From Planoprotostelium fungivorum (taxonomy: Eukaryota > Evosea > Variosea > Cavosteliida > Cavosteliaceae), in NCBI GenBank assembly GCA_003024175.1, contig MDYQ01000136.1, positions 1-64,000 on the forward strand: a stretch of 64,000 bases of DNA. Reading direction: 5' to 3'. The notes under the pieces are model-generated. The model had not been told where the DNA came from. It ran no database searches and saw nothing but the letters and a program-made list of their open reading frames with translations. Both the position numbers and the translations under genes were made by a program. How positions within the stretch are numbered: the first letter of the stretch is position 1; every line of letters begins with the position of its first letter. This document shows positions 11,393-22,265 of the stretch, in pieces.

Positions 11393-12495
11393 TCAACAAT
11401 TCAAGACCAGGCCTCCGTTCACATGAATGGTCTGTCCTGTGACGTAGGCCGAGTCCTCCGAGGCGAGATAGACGTAAGCTGCTCCCAAATCTTGCGGTTC
11501 ACCCACTCTGCCCAACGGTACCTGCACTACGTCAACTTCTCACTTCAATCGTGGAGAAGATTTTATCGTTCACCGGCTCCATCTCTTGAAACTTTTCTTT
11601 CGACAGTTTTCCCATGGTAGCGTAGACAGAAGGAGTCCATATGGGTCCAGGAGCAACCTGTACGGTTCATCTCTGGTTCTCCGTGAAGAGCTGTGAGTTC
11701 ACCTGGTTGACTCGAATGCCCTGAGGAGCTAAACTCTGAGCCAAGGAATAGGTGAAGGACGTGTTGGCACCCTTCGTGGCAGAATAATCGATCATGGATG
11801 CCAATCCACGGAAAGAGTTGACGGAAGAGGTGTTGATGATGGAGGATCCCTTCTTCAAGTGGGGTAGAGCAGCTTGACAGATGAAGAACTGAGAGAACAC
11901 GTTTACCTCGAACACCTGTGAGGGTCACAACACCGTACAGTTCTCGTGATATGCACCCTTCTGAGATTATCCTCCTGTATGTCCAAGAGACTTTCCGCTG
12001 GAAATTGAGTCCCGGCGTGGTTGACGACGATATCTAACCCTCCCAACTCTTGAACCGTTCGTTTGACAACCTTTCAGTGTCAGATCGACACTCCAGCACA
12101 TGTGCACCTCTTCGCATTGAGCCTTCTTTCCTACGTCAGCTGTGCACGGTTACATTCTGATGAAAGTGCACCCTCACCTTGGATCGAGATGGCGCGAGTT
12201 CCTTCCTTCTCCACCAGCTTGACGGTGTCTTCTGCATCTCCCTTGCTGTGCAAGTACACGATGCTGACGTCAGCTCCTTCTCTGGCGAAGAATACAGAGA
12301 TGCTTCTTCCTATTCCTGAATCTCCACCGGTGATGAGAGCCTTCTTACCCTTCAATTTGCCACTCCCCTTGTAAAAGGGACCGTCATATAGAGGAGGAGG
12401 GTTCTGATGTGATCACATCAAACCGCGAAAGATGGAATCGTCGTCACCATCTTTGTCTCTTGATCATCTTGCGTGGGGAAATTGTCGTTGCTCAT
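11393..12495 (-). CDS. Short-chain dehydrogenase/reductase (SDR), YhdF/ribitol-dehydrogenase-like
   Basis: A classical NAD(P)-dependent oxidoreductase; substrate unknown. Exon 1 encodes MSNDNFPTQDDQETKM. After an intron, NPPPLYDGPFYKGSGKLKGK leads into the Rossmann motif ALITGGDSGIGRSISVFFA. Later exons give an N-[NH]AG motif (VVNHAGTQFP), SSVNSFRG with the catalytic Ser region, and YSATKGANTSF with the catalytic Tyr and Lys (YxxxK). The end has VAPGPIWTPS, VPLGRVGEPQDLG, SEDSAYVTGQTIHVNGG. The extended PPP...GSGKL leader is typical of this bacterial-like SDR subgroup, so an old transfer from bacteria is possible. It carries introns and is domesticated. Confidence 0.9.
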
Positions 12496-12544
12496 CGTCG
12501 TGTTGGTTACTTCTGTTGCGTTGGGCGTGTTGTGTCGTGACCCG

Positions 12545-12780
12545 AAATTCACCGTCGGTCTACAATGAAATCAGGGAGGAAAAATGAAATATGATTTTAT
12601 ATGATCAGCTCGTTGCCGGCAACCAGGGGACTGTTTTGATAACAAACCAATACCATGAATATATTTCGGCACACGTAGATCGTGCTCGGTCTGATCAACA
12701 TAAGATCGATCGGTTGATCAGCAGACCTCACGCCAGGAGAAGCGTATGAACAGCTGAAGATCTTGAGCTCCGTCGATTCG
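12545..12780 (+). pseudogene. Truncated duplicate of the 5' end of EFL1
   Basis: The stretch follows the EFL1 locus at about 43915-44750: TCTACAATGA and GGGAGGAAAAA upstream, GGGACTGTT, then ATTTCGGCACACGTAGATC (the HVDHG region). It jumps directly to sequence matching the later CTGATCAACA..AAGATCGATCG (NKIDRLI) and GAAGCGTATGAACA. About 0.5 kb present in the real gene between those points is missing. The frame is disrupted, so this is a dead partial copy that includes upstream non-coding sequence. Confidence 0.75.
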
Positions 12781-13024
12781 TGCGAGTATCCTACGGATCG
12801 GATCTGGGAAGGTACCGCTGTAGATTGGGGGTAGGTGAGACGCGATGGATGGTATTGGAAGGCAGCCCTTGTGGAGATCATTGCTCAAGTGAAGGAACGA
12901 TGTCTCGAATGCCTATGAACCCTCCCTGTTCATCGCTGAATTACTTCATGGTTGAACATCACTGAACCACCGAACCATTGCATGGCTCTAAATGACGTCC
13001 AAATACCGAATCTCTGGACGATGG

Positions 13025-13342
13025 TCAAACAGTAGATGGCTGTCCGTCGTCACAATGTTGCATGATGTCGGCACGGGGAGTGCACTGAAGGTTGCCTTTT
13101 CGCTTGCTGCTGAGCGTGAGACAGAACAAATATGACAGACTAGCGGGTCTCAGACGAGACCAGTAGAATATCAATTGAAGTGACAAGCACACGAACACAA
13201 GAGCGATGGGTGTTGTCATCCAATTTAACCCATTCTCGTAGGCATTCAATAGAATGAAACAACTATTTGAGACCCCATTGTGGACATATAAGGCTTCTGG
13301 CAGGATCAGATGCGTGCAGTTGGATGAAAAGTGTCTGGCCAT
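13025..13342 (-). CDS. Possible small single-pass membrane protein
   Basis: A 105-codon minus-strand frame beginning MARHFSSNCTHLILPEALYV. One strong hydrophobic segment (TTPIALVFVCLSLQLIFYW) is followed by basic residues (SRLRP). An overlapping plus-strand frame from 13254 is also open, so coding status is uncertain. No family recognised. It would be transcribed away from the PPR gene at 13489. Confidence 0.3.
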   Translation of the reverse strand: MARHFSSNCTHLILPEALYVHNGVSNSCFILLNAYENGLNWMTTPIALVFVCLSLQLIFYWSRLRPASLSYLFCLTLSSKRKGNLQCTPRADIMQHCDDGQPSTV

Positions 13343-13488
13343 CCTAGAAGGACATTGGCTGAGTGCGAATAAGGTTGATCAGCTTTGTGATGGTGCTCCT
13401 CATGCTTCTCGAAATTTCACGTTGAGAAACAGGTTGCCCTTTAAAAATAAATCCGGAGAGAAAAGGACAGATCTGATCTCACCATCCG

Positions 13489-15608
13489 ATGCAAAGACTC
13501 ATTCCACGCACACTCTCTAGGATAAAGTCGACCTCTCTGTCAGATGTCTCCCTCATTCGACCCTCTTTGCATCACCCCCACTTGATGGGACCAACATCAC
13601 ACCGCTCGTCACAACAGGTACAAGTGCTGCATCTTAAGTCTGATTTGATCGCAGTTCTACTCTTCACAACTTTTTCCTCGTATCGTGAGTTCATTAATGA
13701 TCAGGGGTTATAATACGGAGGTGGAGGCTACCAACCGACCCGATGAAACGATACAAATTGAAACCATTCTACCGACACCGTTGACAGAAGAAACTGGAGA
13801 CGCCTCTGAGGTGATTTTCATCTCTTCACCATGATTCATCTTCTCAGTGTGTCCAACTCGTCAACCGTCTGAGAGAAATGAGCCTTCGACTGCAATACAC
13901 AGAAGCAGCCGCACTATTGAGCGCCTCACCCTCCCACATTCAGAATCATCCACAGGTGAATGTGATGACGCGATCGATCTGACGGAGAAGGTATTAGAGG
14001 CATCGATCAGGACGTACGCAGAGGTAGCAGACATAGAATCGATGGAGAGATGTCTCTCCGCTCTGAACCGAACGGAACCTCTGAAGGCAAGCACTCTCGT
14101 CTATCTGCTGAAGGGGTGAGTGTGTTGGAGCGAGGAGAAAGTGACAAAGAAAGATATCTACGCGTGAATAGGAAGCAGAACGCATCGAAAGTGGGGGAGC
14201 ACCTGAAGCAGAGGAATCTGGGGAGCATCTATCTCACTTGTGTGAGAATAGAGAGTCTCTTAGACGAAGGAAATCTGCAGGACGGTCTTCACTATTGGAA
14301 CGGCATCAAGGATCAAGTGTCGCAGCTTCCACAGGTAGAGTGGACATCTCTCACCGTGTTGAACGACGACAGGCCGACATGTGGATCAAAGTCATTCGAC
14401 AGATGGTACGCTTGAAGACTTCTTCGTTGACTCTACCAGATTCGATCTTCCAGGTGAAAGAGAGAGACGATGAAGTCACTCATCGTTCATCAGATCAACA
14501 ATGCAGCGAAACGACATCCGTCCTACCTCGTCGATAACGAGTTGAACTGTGCTCTGTGCGAAGGTGTGACGATTCAAATGAACGTAGAGTGAACGTCATC
14601 TCAGGGTTCGTGGTATCTGAGAATCGTACGGCCTTACTCTTGTTCTTGTCCGATCTAGAGAAGAACATGAAATCCAAAGAGAAAGGTATCCGATTGAACA
14701 TCGAGGCCTACAACACCATCATCAACGCTTGCGGCAGAGTGAGTGATAGAAGAAGAGCGTCGCTGACGACATCAGCTGTTAGACATGAGCGTCGCTTCAA
14801 AGTGGCTCTTGCACATGAAGAGCAACGGAATGAAGCCCAACCAGATGACTTACACTTATCTCATCCACGGCCACTCTCGATCGAAAAACTCAAAGGTGAG
14901 ATTTTCAATGGCGTGTGATCCATCTCGTTAACCTCTGCAGATCTTATTAGACATCACGGAGAAGATGATCAAGGAGGGGATAGAGATCGACAACACAGTC
15001 TGCAGCGCCCTCTTTGAATTCATGTACGCGTCTCGATCTTCCGAGCAGACTCAAGGCCACATCATTCGACTGCTGGAGATCTTCGAGGGTGCCTCGCTCA
15101 TTCTTCCTAATTCGATGTATTACAATCTGATCAATCTCTGTGTGAAGAACCGATGGCAGCGATTGTTACATTCACTGGTGAGAAGTCTAAAAGGAGAGGA
15201 AACTGATGGAGAGTAGTACCGCAGGATGGAAGGAAAGACATTGAATCCACAGGTGTGGAACTCACTGGCTGGATCCTTTGCCTACTTTGGAGGGTCGGAC
15301 GATGTGATCAGCGTGTTGAGAGCGATGAAGAACGTTAAGATCGATCCTTCGGTACAATTCTTTGAGCTCGTATTGGAAGGTTTCCACTCTTACAAGCAGA
15401 ACACTACGACTACAGAGAGCTATTCAGACGCCATGGTATGTGTCTGTATGTGCCGTTTATCTCACAGAGATAGGTGTCCATCCAGTACTTCCACAATCTA
15501 GCGAAGAAGATTCTGGGGAAGGACATCAAAGTGGCGGAGACGAAGGGGAGGGCACTCAAAGAGAATCTCACATATCAAGACGTGAATCGCTCTCGAATAA
15601 AATACTGA
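13489..15608 (+). CDS. PPR-like mitochondrial RNA-binding protein
   Basis: The start is chosen at MQRLIPRTLSRIKSTSLSDV, an Arg/Ser-rich leader that fits a mitochondrial presequence. Later exons show degenerate helical-repeat signatures of pentatricopeptide-repeat proteins: RLNIEAYNTIINACGR, KWLLHMKSNGMKPNQMTYTY with LIHGHSRS, EKMIKEGIEIDNTVCSALFE, LNPQVWNSLAGSFAYFGG and VLRAMKNVKIDPSVQFFELV. It ends with LAKKILGKDIKVAETKGRAL...RSRIKY. PPR proteins bind organellar RNA and act in its processing, stability or translation; the target is unknown. At least seven introns are needed. Confidence 0.78.
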
Positions 15609-16136
15609 GGATGACCTCAATGGCAACATGAGAACATCTTATGACAGAATATTTCGCTTGACGTCCGCTCGTTTATGTAATCAATATTGAATAGTAAAAA
15701 CGACAATCTGTGGGTGAATCAGAGTGAGGATGTTTACGAAGAACGATTCCACTGAAGGTAATCGTATGTGGACGATTGCCATCCAGGGTGGAGTTTTTGC
15801 TGATTACTTCTTCCATTCGGAAAAGAGAATCATTCATACGTTTTGTTTGTGTGAATCTCTGTTGATTCGTGCTAATATTAACGCTTAACGACCACTTGAA
15901 GGGTTTGCTAATATTAACGCTTAACGACCACTTGAAGGGCTTGCTAATATTAACGCTTAACGACCACTTGAAGGGCTTGCAACCAAAGATGCAATCATCA
16001 ACTGAACGTTTACACAGATCTCTTTATGTCTTCGTCTGGTACATCTGAGAGAGGGCACCCATCACCTCCTTGTGTTTCATCCCCGGATTCTTCTCTTTCA
16101 CTTCCTTAAAGTGTTCCTGAACCCTTCAACCATCAC
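15609..16136. other. Intergenic between convergent PPR and GCNA genes
   Basis: About 530 bp, unusually long for a convergent gap in this window. It holds the three 36-bp repeats annotated at 15871 and nothing else that I recognise. Confidence 0.5.
15871..15978. repeat. Three tandem 36-bp repeats
   Basis: Three head-to-tail copies of a 36-bp unit beginning GCTAATATTAACGCTTAACG and ending TTGAAGGGCTT. The only visible difference is one T/C change in the first copy. Each unit contains TAATATTA (a perfect palindrome) and a direct TTAACGCTTAACG pair. The near identity implies recent expansion or selection. Confidence 0.95.
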
Positions 16137-18967
16137 TCATCCATTCACTCTCACCTTGACGTACGTGGCAAAACCCGTGAGAGCTCTCTGCTTCTTAGGC
16201 GTGCCGTCACTGTTGACCATCACGAGGGGGCTCCTGCATATTCCACAGAGGTGCTTCTCTACGTCGATGCTGTTGCTGTGTCTCTGGATGGTGAAGGGAC
16301 AGCTGTCTCTCTTGCACTTCCAGTTGAACTTGAAGGTGATGTCGTAGTTGTGACACACCGATATGGTCAAGTGAGGGTACACCTTGTGGAAGTACTCCAC
16401 GTACTTTTTAAAGGGGGGGCCGTGTGGTGGATTGCACTGGCGATCCAGAAGCCACGCGGCAGCGTGACACATCTCATGAGCGAGCGTCTTCTCTAATCTG
16501 CAGCTGTCGTCAATGACCTTACTGGCCAGATCGATGGAAGCAGTGTACCGATCCCCTGCTCGCGTCAAAACGAGGAGACATTCTTCCTCACCCGTTCGGA
16601 TGCAGTGTGTCGTTCCAGCTGTCTTGAGTAGTTTGTTGGACCACTCGATGGGTATGTGGGGTAGTTTACCTGCAAAGACTCTCTCGTTGAACGTGTCGTA
16701 CAGTTGTTGGGCTAATTCACTCCTTCTCTTGGTGAACTCTCTTCCTCGGATGGTTCCATCATTCTTTGGCTTCACTGTGGAGAGTGAGGGAGGTTCTTCT
16801 TCATTGTCTTCACCTGTGTTGTCTTTGGGTAATCTGCAGGGCTTCACTCGGTTGGGTGTAGCATTCTCTGTGTTCTCTAAATCGATGATCTCTATCACGG
16901 GCTTCTTCTGTCGTATGCTCAGTCATGATCCTCTCTATCATCTCACATTGTTCAACACTCTCTTCTCTACCTTCTTCTCTTCTCTCTTCTTCTGTGATTC
17001 CATTGGTTCTTCCATCTGTTCTCTCTCTTCTGGTATCTCATATACTTCCGGTGATGCCTCTTCATCCTCATGGTGAATCTCTTCTACATTTCTCTGTTGT
17101 TCCTCTTCATCATCGTCATAGAAGAAGTCCAGGTACTTGACTGCCTTATCTTGAAGCTCATCTTCTGGTCTCTCTTCGTCTGATTCTGAATTCTCTCTGT
17201 ACTCTTCTCTCTCCTCTTCTTCTCTCTCCTCTTCTTCTTCTCTCTCCTCTTCTTCTTCTCTGTCCTCTTCTGCAGATGCATCTTCCTCTCCTCTGTATGC
17301 TCCCTTGTAGTCCTCTTCGTATCTCTCTACGTATCCTCCCCTCTCTTCCTCTTCTTCTTCCTCTCTGTACTCCTCCCTCTCCTCATCTTCTCCCTCTTCG
17401 TATATCTCTTCTTCTTCCTCTCTGTACTCTCTCTCCTCTTCCTCTTCGTATATCTCTTCTTCTTCCTCTCTGTACTCTCTCTCCTCTTCCTCTCTGTACT
17501 CTCTCTCCTCTTCCTCTCTGTACTCTCTCTCCTCTTCCTCTCTGTACTCTCTCTCCTCTTCCTCTCTGTACTCTCTCTGTAGATCTTGTGCGTCTCCTTC
17601 CTCGTTGAGTTCTTCGCCTCTGTACTCCTTGGGGCTCGACATCGATTCGAGGGGATTCTCTTCATCATCCGTTTCGATGAGACCCTCCCTCCTCTTCTCT
17701 CTCTCCTCACACATCGATATGTCACTCTCTGTCTCCCCTCCGTACATCTTCGTCTCATCCAATGAGACAATCACACTGCTCCCATCAGCTCTCTCCTCTC
17801 CTTCCTCTCACCTCTTCTCTTCTTCCCCTGCGTACAGTATCGTCTCATCTTGTGGTACATCCTCCGTACTATTCTCTTCTGTTCGCTCTGTGATCTTCAT
17901 GTTGGACAGTAGGTCTGTGAACAGAGGTTCCTCTTCTCCCTTCTCCTCATCTGGAGTCAGTTTTTGTGGAGAGAAGGCACACTCACCCATTCTTCTTCTG
18001 CCGTGTGATATCCTTCAGAGAGTCCATCCTGTTCATGTCATCATCTTGGTTTCAATTCCATCCTCACGTCGGTTGATTCGTCCAGGACAGATGGTTGTCG
18101 AGCCACATCCATCAAGGGAGCCTTCTCTTCGGTGTCTTCTGTGAACGGTTCGTACACCTCATGGGTCATTTGATCCACGTCAGACTGATGATGGTGTCAG
18201 AGATTATTCTCATGCTTCGAATGATCACCCCGTGCGGTCTCGTTTGTTCCATGAGTTCTAAAACTGGATCGTATTCCCTCTCTTCTTCTCTTTCACAGGA
18301 GGAGACGTTGTTGGATCCAATAGAAGCAGAGAAATCTTTGATTGGGGGTAATTCTGCACCAGATTGCAGATGAGCAAGAATCTGTGGAGATCTAAGAAGA
18401 TGGATGATTGAGCTGTTTCACCTTGGCTATTGTGCCATTCTTCGTAAGCTGGTGCTGTTCATCGAACTCCTGCCACCGGATCTTGAGCCCTCGGTAGGGA
18501 TCAACTCTCGAAACAACCTTCGCGGGGGATTTTGCCTTTTGTTTCATCTCAGGCGTCTTGGTCGCCCGCGATGTAAGATTGATCGATGGTGTGTTCTCTT
18601 TCTCTTCATCTGCATAGACCCGTCTGTGCAACGCAACCGGTTCGTCTTCCTCGCTGCTGATGTAAATTGCTTTTTTTCCTTTTCTGTGTGGGGTGAGAAC
18701 TCGTTGATCACGATGCACTGACCGTTTCTTGACGACATAGACGTCCTCTTCATCTGGAACGACAAAAGAATCTTCCATTGAGGAATCAGACTCAGAAGAA
18801 TCAGAATCTTCTTCTGACTCATTCAAAGACACTCCATCCTCAGGTTCGGATCCAGAGAGTTCTTCCTCTTCCTCAGCTGAAGATGCTTCCTCGTAGATCC
18901 TTCTTAGTGGCATGGTTCGGCAGTGTCTGACCAAATATTGAATTTCGGGTTTCCCGCCAACATACAT
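16137..18967 (-). CDS. GCNA: GCNA/ACRC-type SprT protease with acidic repeat region
   Basis: A single spliced gene. The N-terminal part (18392-18967) is disordered and acidic (SSAEEEEELSGSEPEDG, DSDSSESDSSMEDSFVVPDE), then come further disordered exons, then a long repeat of EREYREEE-type octapeptides (about 17000-17600). The C-terminal exon (16137-16898) is a SprT domain: ELAQQLYDTFNERVFAGKLP, the zinc-protease motif AHEMCHAA with downstream H in PHGPPFKKY, and a C-terminal zinc ribbon (CKRDSC, CGICRSPL). This order matches germ cell nuclear acidic peptidase, which removes DNA-protein crosslinks. The start may be the first Met (18967) or Met-19 (MPLRRIYEE). Acidic and SprT exons are joined across a short intron near 16915-16950. 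Confidence 0.85.
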
Positions 18968-19014
18968 CTACAAACGTTCTTCGAAAATGTTTATTCATGA
19001 TTTTCTCAGCAGTA

Positions 19015-20828
19015 TCAAAAGGGTGACACTTGAGACAGAAAGTTGTTAAGAATGGTAGAAGGCTGGGTGAGCTCTCTGATGAGACCTCCGTGCCACCAGC
19101 CCCTGGTGAACCAGTTTCCGGCGTAGATGAGAACGAACAGAGTCCAGATGATCCCAACGATCCGATCGTACCATTTAGGCTCTGGAGAGATCTGAATCTC
19201 GTCAACCCAACTCCCATTCGCATCACACGATCACCTTTCTAACGAGGCGACGAAATAGTTCCTCCACGACTACAGCTAAACCGTTTGCAGCGAAGAACCT
19301 CCACTCTCCAAAGAAGAATCGCCAGTCACCTCCATTGATGGCCCAGCAACCCAGACCGTGAACCATACCCGATTGAAAGAAGGCCCCCAACACTTTTCCC
19401 ACGTCGTAAGAGGGATCGATCTTTGAGTTCTCTCCCAGGATCTTACGCTCGATCCACTGGCCCGGCTTCACTCCATAGATCTGTCTCTCGTTAGAACATA
19501 CACCATGGATATCTATCGTGACACGTGAATGTGAAGCAGGTGTTCCTCAGTGATGGTTGATGATGCATCTGATGTGAGATGTAAAGACGAGTGAAATCGA
19601 TCTCACCAAAAACATTCTGGCAAATAATCTGTGCCAACTTCTGGACCAAAAGGATCTGACAGAGCACACTTTGAGTAGGTCGAGAGAGTTGAGAGGAGGC
19701 CAATAGGCCAGATTGTGAGTGGAATATTGTCCTATGGCGGCTCCAAGAGGTGCACAGGCAGCAGCAGTTGCATCGTAAGCCAGAGCGAAGAGAGAGAAGA
19801 GGAGCACTCCGTGAGCCAGTGTGAGGGGAGCAGACAAGTAGAGAGGGAGATCTTCGTGGCTTCCGGTGCTGTTGTTGTAGATGTACGTGATGATGTACCA
19901 TGATCCCATCACCATTGGTGTGTCTTTGAACAGCACGGCTCTGATTCTGTTTCGATAAAGTGAGAGGTGATGGTGATTGTCTTTGTACACGGTGGTGATG
20001 ATGATAGTGATGGATGGTGGTGTTGATCGTGAACTATCTTCACCTCGATTGTGCGGTAGGAAGCCACGTCATCTTACCGTGTCTAATATCGGCCGTAGTG
20101 AAGTCCCAACCCACACCTCTCATGGCGATCTCCAGATCGATGGCCCACAAGATTCTGTCTTTCAGGTTGTATCCTTCGATGGGCATCACCTGTTGTCCGT
20201 CACCTCTCCCTCCCGTCATCGTGAAGATGTGGCTCACTTCTCCGCGAGACTTCTGGTATAAGACGTCACCCTCCACTTGAATCGTCTTGTCTAGGGCCGC
20301 ATTGGCTTTCAGTACGCTGTTGAGAAGGGGGTCTTCCTTCTTGATTCTCTGTCTGACACCCTCTGGTTGTTTGTCAATAGGAACGGACGGTGAGGACGGG
20401 GCAATGGGTGAATCGAATTCTAACGAGTGTCAGGGTGTTGAAGCGCAGATGGAATCACCTCCTCCGATCATGTGAGGCTGAAGGTATTTCCTCTGGATCC
20501 TTCTGGGTGTATTGTGAGCATTGATGAAAAAGATGTCGACGATTCTGCAGGCTCCAAAACAGCCGATGAGGGATAATAGGTAGGTCAGAGAGCTGATATC
20601 CCGGACGTGATAGTGCAAAGGTAGAGCTAAAAAGAGGATCGTCGCTAATAGTGCCAAAATGTTACGAATGACTGCCACTGTCCATTTGATGAGACGGGAC
20701 GAAGTATTCAGGGGAGGTAGAAGGATCAAAGCTAGGAGATATACGAGTGGTGGTAGAATGGCATAGATTGGAGTCAGTTCCACAGTGCCTGGTACTGGTT
20801 GATAGTTGTCTAATCGATCGGTGTGCAT
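19015..20828 (-). CDS. Wax-synthase-like membrane O-acyltransferase
   Basis: A multipass membrane enzyme of the wax synthase/MBOAT-like group that would esterify a fatty acyl-CoA to an alcohol. The N-terminal exon has MHTDRLDNYQPVPGTVELTP followed by hydrophobic segments (IYAILPPLVYLLALILLPPL, AVIRNILALLATILFLAL). Then come WAIDLEIAMRGVGWDF, a signature of fungal/amoebal members, PLYLSAPLTLAHGVLLFSLF, RSFWSRSWHRLFARMFL, and the conserved His region SGMVHGLGCWAI followed by FFFGEWRFFAANGLAVVVEE. It ends with a membrane segment (IVGIIWTLFVLIYAGNWF). Met at 20828 is preferred over 20888. It is divergent from the gene at 20976 with a ~150 bp shared promoter. Confidence 0.8.
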
Positions 20829-20975
20829 CGTTCGTGTGATGATCAAAAAGTTGCGTGATAAGAAATTTCCGTCCGTTCTACAATGCAATGTCTCCTTGGG
20901 AGCTCGACCATCCGCTGGATGGTGTGAACCCCGAGATTTCTAACTGACTCATAACTTCCAAACGCAAACAGCATC

Positions 20976-21873
20976 ATGTATGATCCCGACGAGCAAGCAA
21001 GACGAGAAGGTAATCGAGGAGACGCATCAGTTGCTAACTATACACAGAGGCACGATTGAATCGTAACCTGGCAAAGACGACGGGATATGTGCCACCCTCC
21101 ACCTCCTCGAATGTCACAAAGGCTGAAGTTCCTGCAGCAGTATCCACGCCTGCTCCTGCACCCGCTCCCGCTCCCGCTCCTGCACCAGTCACTCAGTCCA
21201 CTCTGGCTCAAGAGAGAGAGGCTTTAGAAAAGTTGTTGGCAGAAACCTCCATCGATACAACAGCCGCTGCACTCCCTTCACCTATCGTACCCAAATCACC
21301 CGCTCACGGATACCTGAGAGATCACGAGCTCCCTCCACCTCCTCAGACCCATGGAAAGGTAGTCGCCACGGTATGTTTTCACCATTCTGTCCATCATCTC
21401 ACACGTTCGAATAGTCTGTAGCCGTCGAACCAGTGGTGGAAGGTCAAGGTGAGTTGAGAGGTAATGATACACGAATTCATCCAGATCAGAGAGGAAGGTC
21501 GCCACGTGGTCCATGAAGTCAGACCAGACGAGAGGAAAACAAGCCGTCGAATTAGACATCACGCACGGACCCAATCATTTGATCCACATCAAACCTCTTC
21601 CTTCGCAGTGGGACGAGGAGGTCACCTTGCTGATCAAAGGACCCAGCGTCAAATTCGAATGTAAACACGTCGAGACTGTCCTTGCACCAGAAGGAGTGAG
21701 TCGAGAGTGAAGAGGGGAATGGTGGATTGAAGTAATGATAGCGTGTGACGGAGACAGTGACGGCAATCCAAGGGATAACCTTTCCGTTCCCCCTCAACTT
21801 GCATGAGGTCAAACTTCGAGTGGAAGAGAATGGATTGTCCTTGGAAGTCAAGAAGCCATCCAATTATGAATGA
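20976..21873 (+). CDS. Hypothetical protein, Pro/Ala linker plus beta-rich C-terminal domain
   Basis: Exon 1 encodes MYDPDEQARREG. The second exon has a Pro-Ala repeat linker (PAPAPAPAPAPAP) followed by STLAQEREALEKLLAETS. The C-terminal exons (from about 21540) read KQAVELDITHGPNHLIHIKP, DEEVTLLIKGPSVKFECKHV, VTETVTAIQGITFPFPLNLH, EVKLRVEENGLSLEVKKPSN. This pattern of alternating beta strands is reminiscent of Hsp20/CS-like sandwiches, but I do not recognise the family. AATAAA (21874-21879) begins immediately after the stop. Confidence 0.6.
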
Positions 21874-22043
21874 AATAAATCCTGTTCGTATTGATAATCT
21901 TCCCATGTGGTTTCACCCTCTGATCTCTGTACTGGTTGATCACCATCTCCATCATCGACCTCTTTCCCATCTCAATCACTCTCGCTCTTCTGTACGCATC
22001 CTTGTCACACATCGTCTTCGTTTGTGTTGTTCCTAGATTCACT

Positions 22044-22049
22044 TTTATT
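22044..22049 (-). terminator. Poly(A) signal of the selenophosphate synthetase gene
   Basis: AATAAA on the minus strand, just past the SECIS. It implies a 3'UTR of more than 220 nt, long for this window, where several genes have AATAAA touching the stop codon. Confidence 0.7.
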
Positions 22050-22059
22050 ATCATGCCCA

Positions 22060-22123
22060 GACACCATCGATCATCCTTGGAGATATCAAGACTGATTTTG
22101 TCTCCAAGGATTCATAACAGGAA
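22060..22123 (-). ncRNA. SECIS element (form 2)
   Basis: In the minus-strand 3'UTR, a 5' ATGA quartet (22111-22114) is followed by TCCTTGGAGA, an A-rich apical region (CAAAATCAG), then TCTCCAAGGA, and the 3' TGAT quartet partner. The two 10-nt arms pair perfectly (helix II). AA lies about 12 nt after the quartet, and ATCA/TGAT can form the extra apical mini-helix of form 2. Below the quartet, GAC..CC pairs with GG..GTC. All defining SECIS features are present at standard spacing. Confidence 0.93.
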
Positions 22124-22165
22124 GTCCTACATCGTGTCTGTGCACAGGCCAGTACCCTTCTTTTC

Positions 22166-22193
22166 GGTCCCCCAAGTCGAACTGCTAAAACTC
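22166..22193 (-). promoter_or_regulatory. 3'UTR segment complementary to the region after the Sec codon
   Basis: These 28 nt match the coding-sense sequence at 23531-23558 in inverted orientation with one difference (a C/T). In the mRNA they can form 28 continuous pairs with the coding sequence, the single difference giving G-U. The segment lies 72 nt after the stop codon and about 50 nt before the SECIS core. Similarity ends abruptly on both sides. A role in recoding is inference. Confidence 0.75.
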
Positions 22194-22265
22194 CTTGTTG
22201 ATATTTCGTGTACTGCCTCGAATAAAAGATCGTCTCCTCAGTTTCCACCACATTGTCATTGTCTC

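Noticed and set aside
17276-17608. A plus-strand ORF rich in Leu, Pro and Ser opposite the GCNA repeat.
   Set aside because: It is the antisense shadow of the Glu/Arg/Tyr codon repeats; the minus strand joins to a recognised SprT domain.
22166-22193. A plus-strand frame reading [10 protein letters not shown] could be taken for a second selD gene on the opposite strand.
   Set aside because: Similarity is limited to 28 nt, with no other selD motif nearby; it fits an inverted copy inside the 3'UTR.
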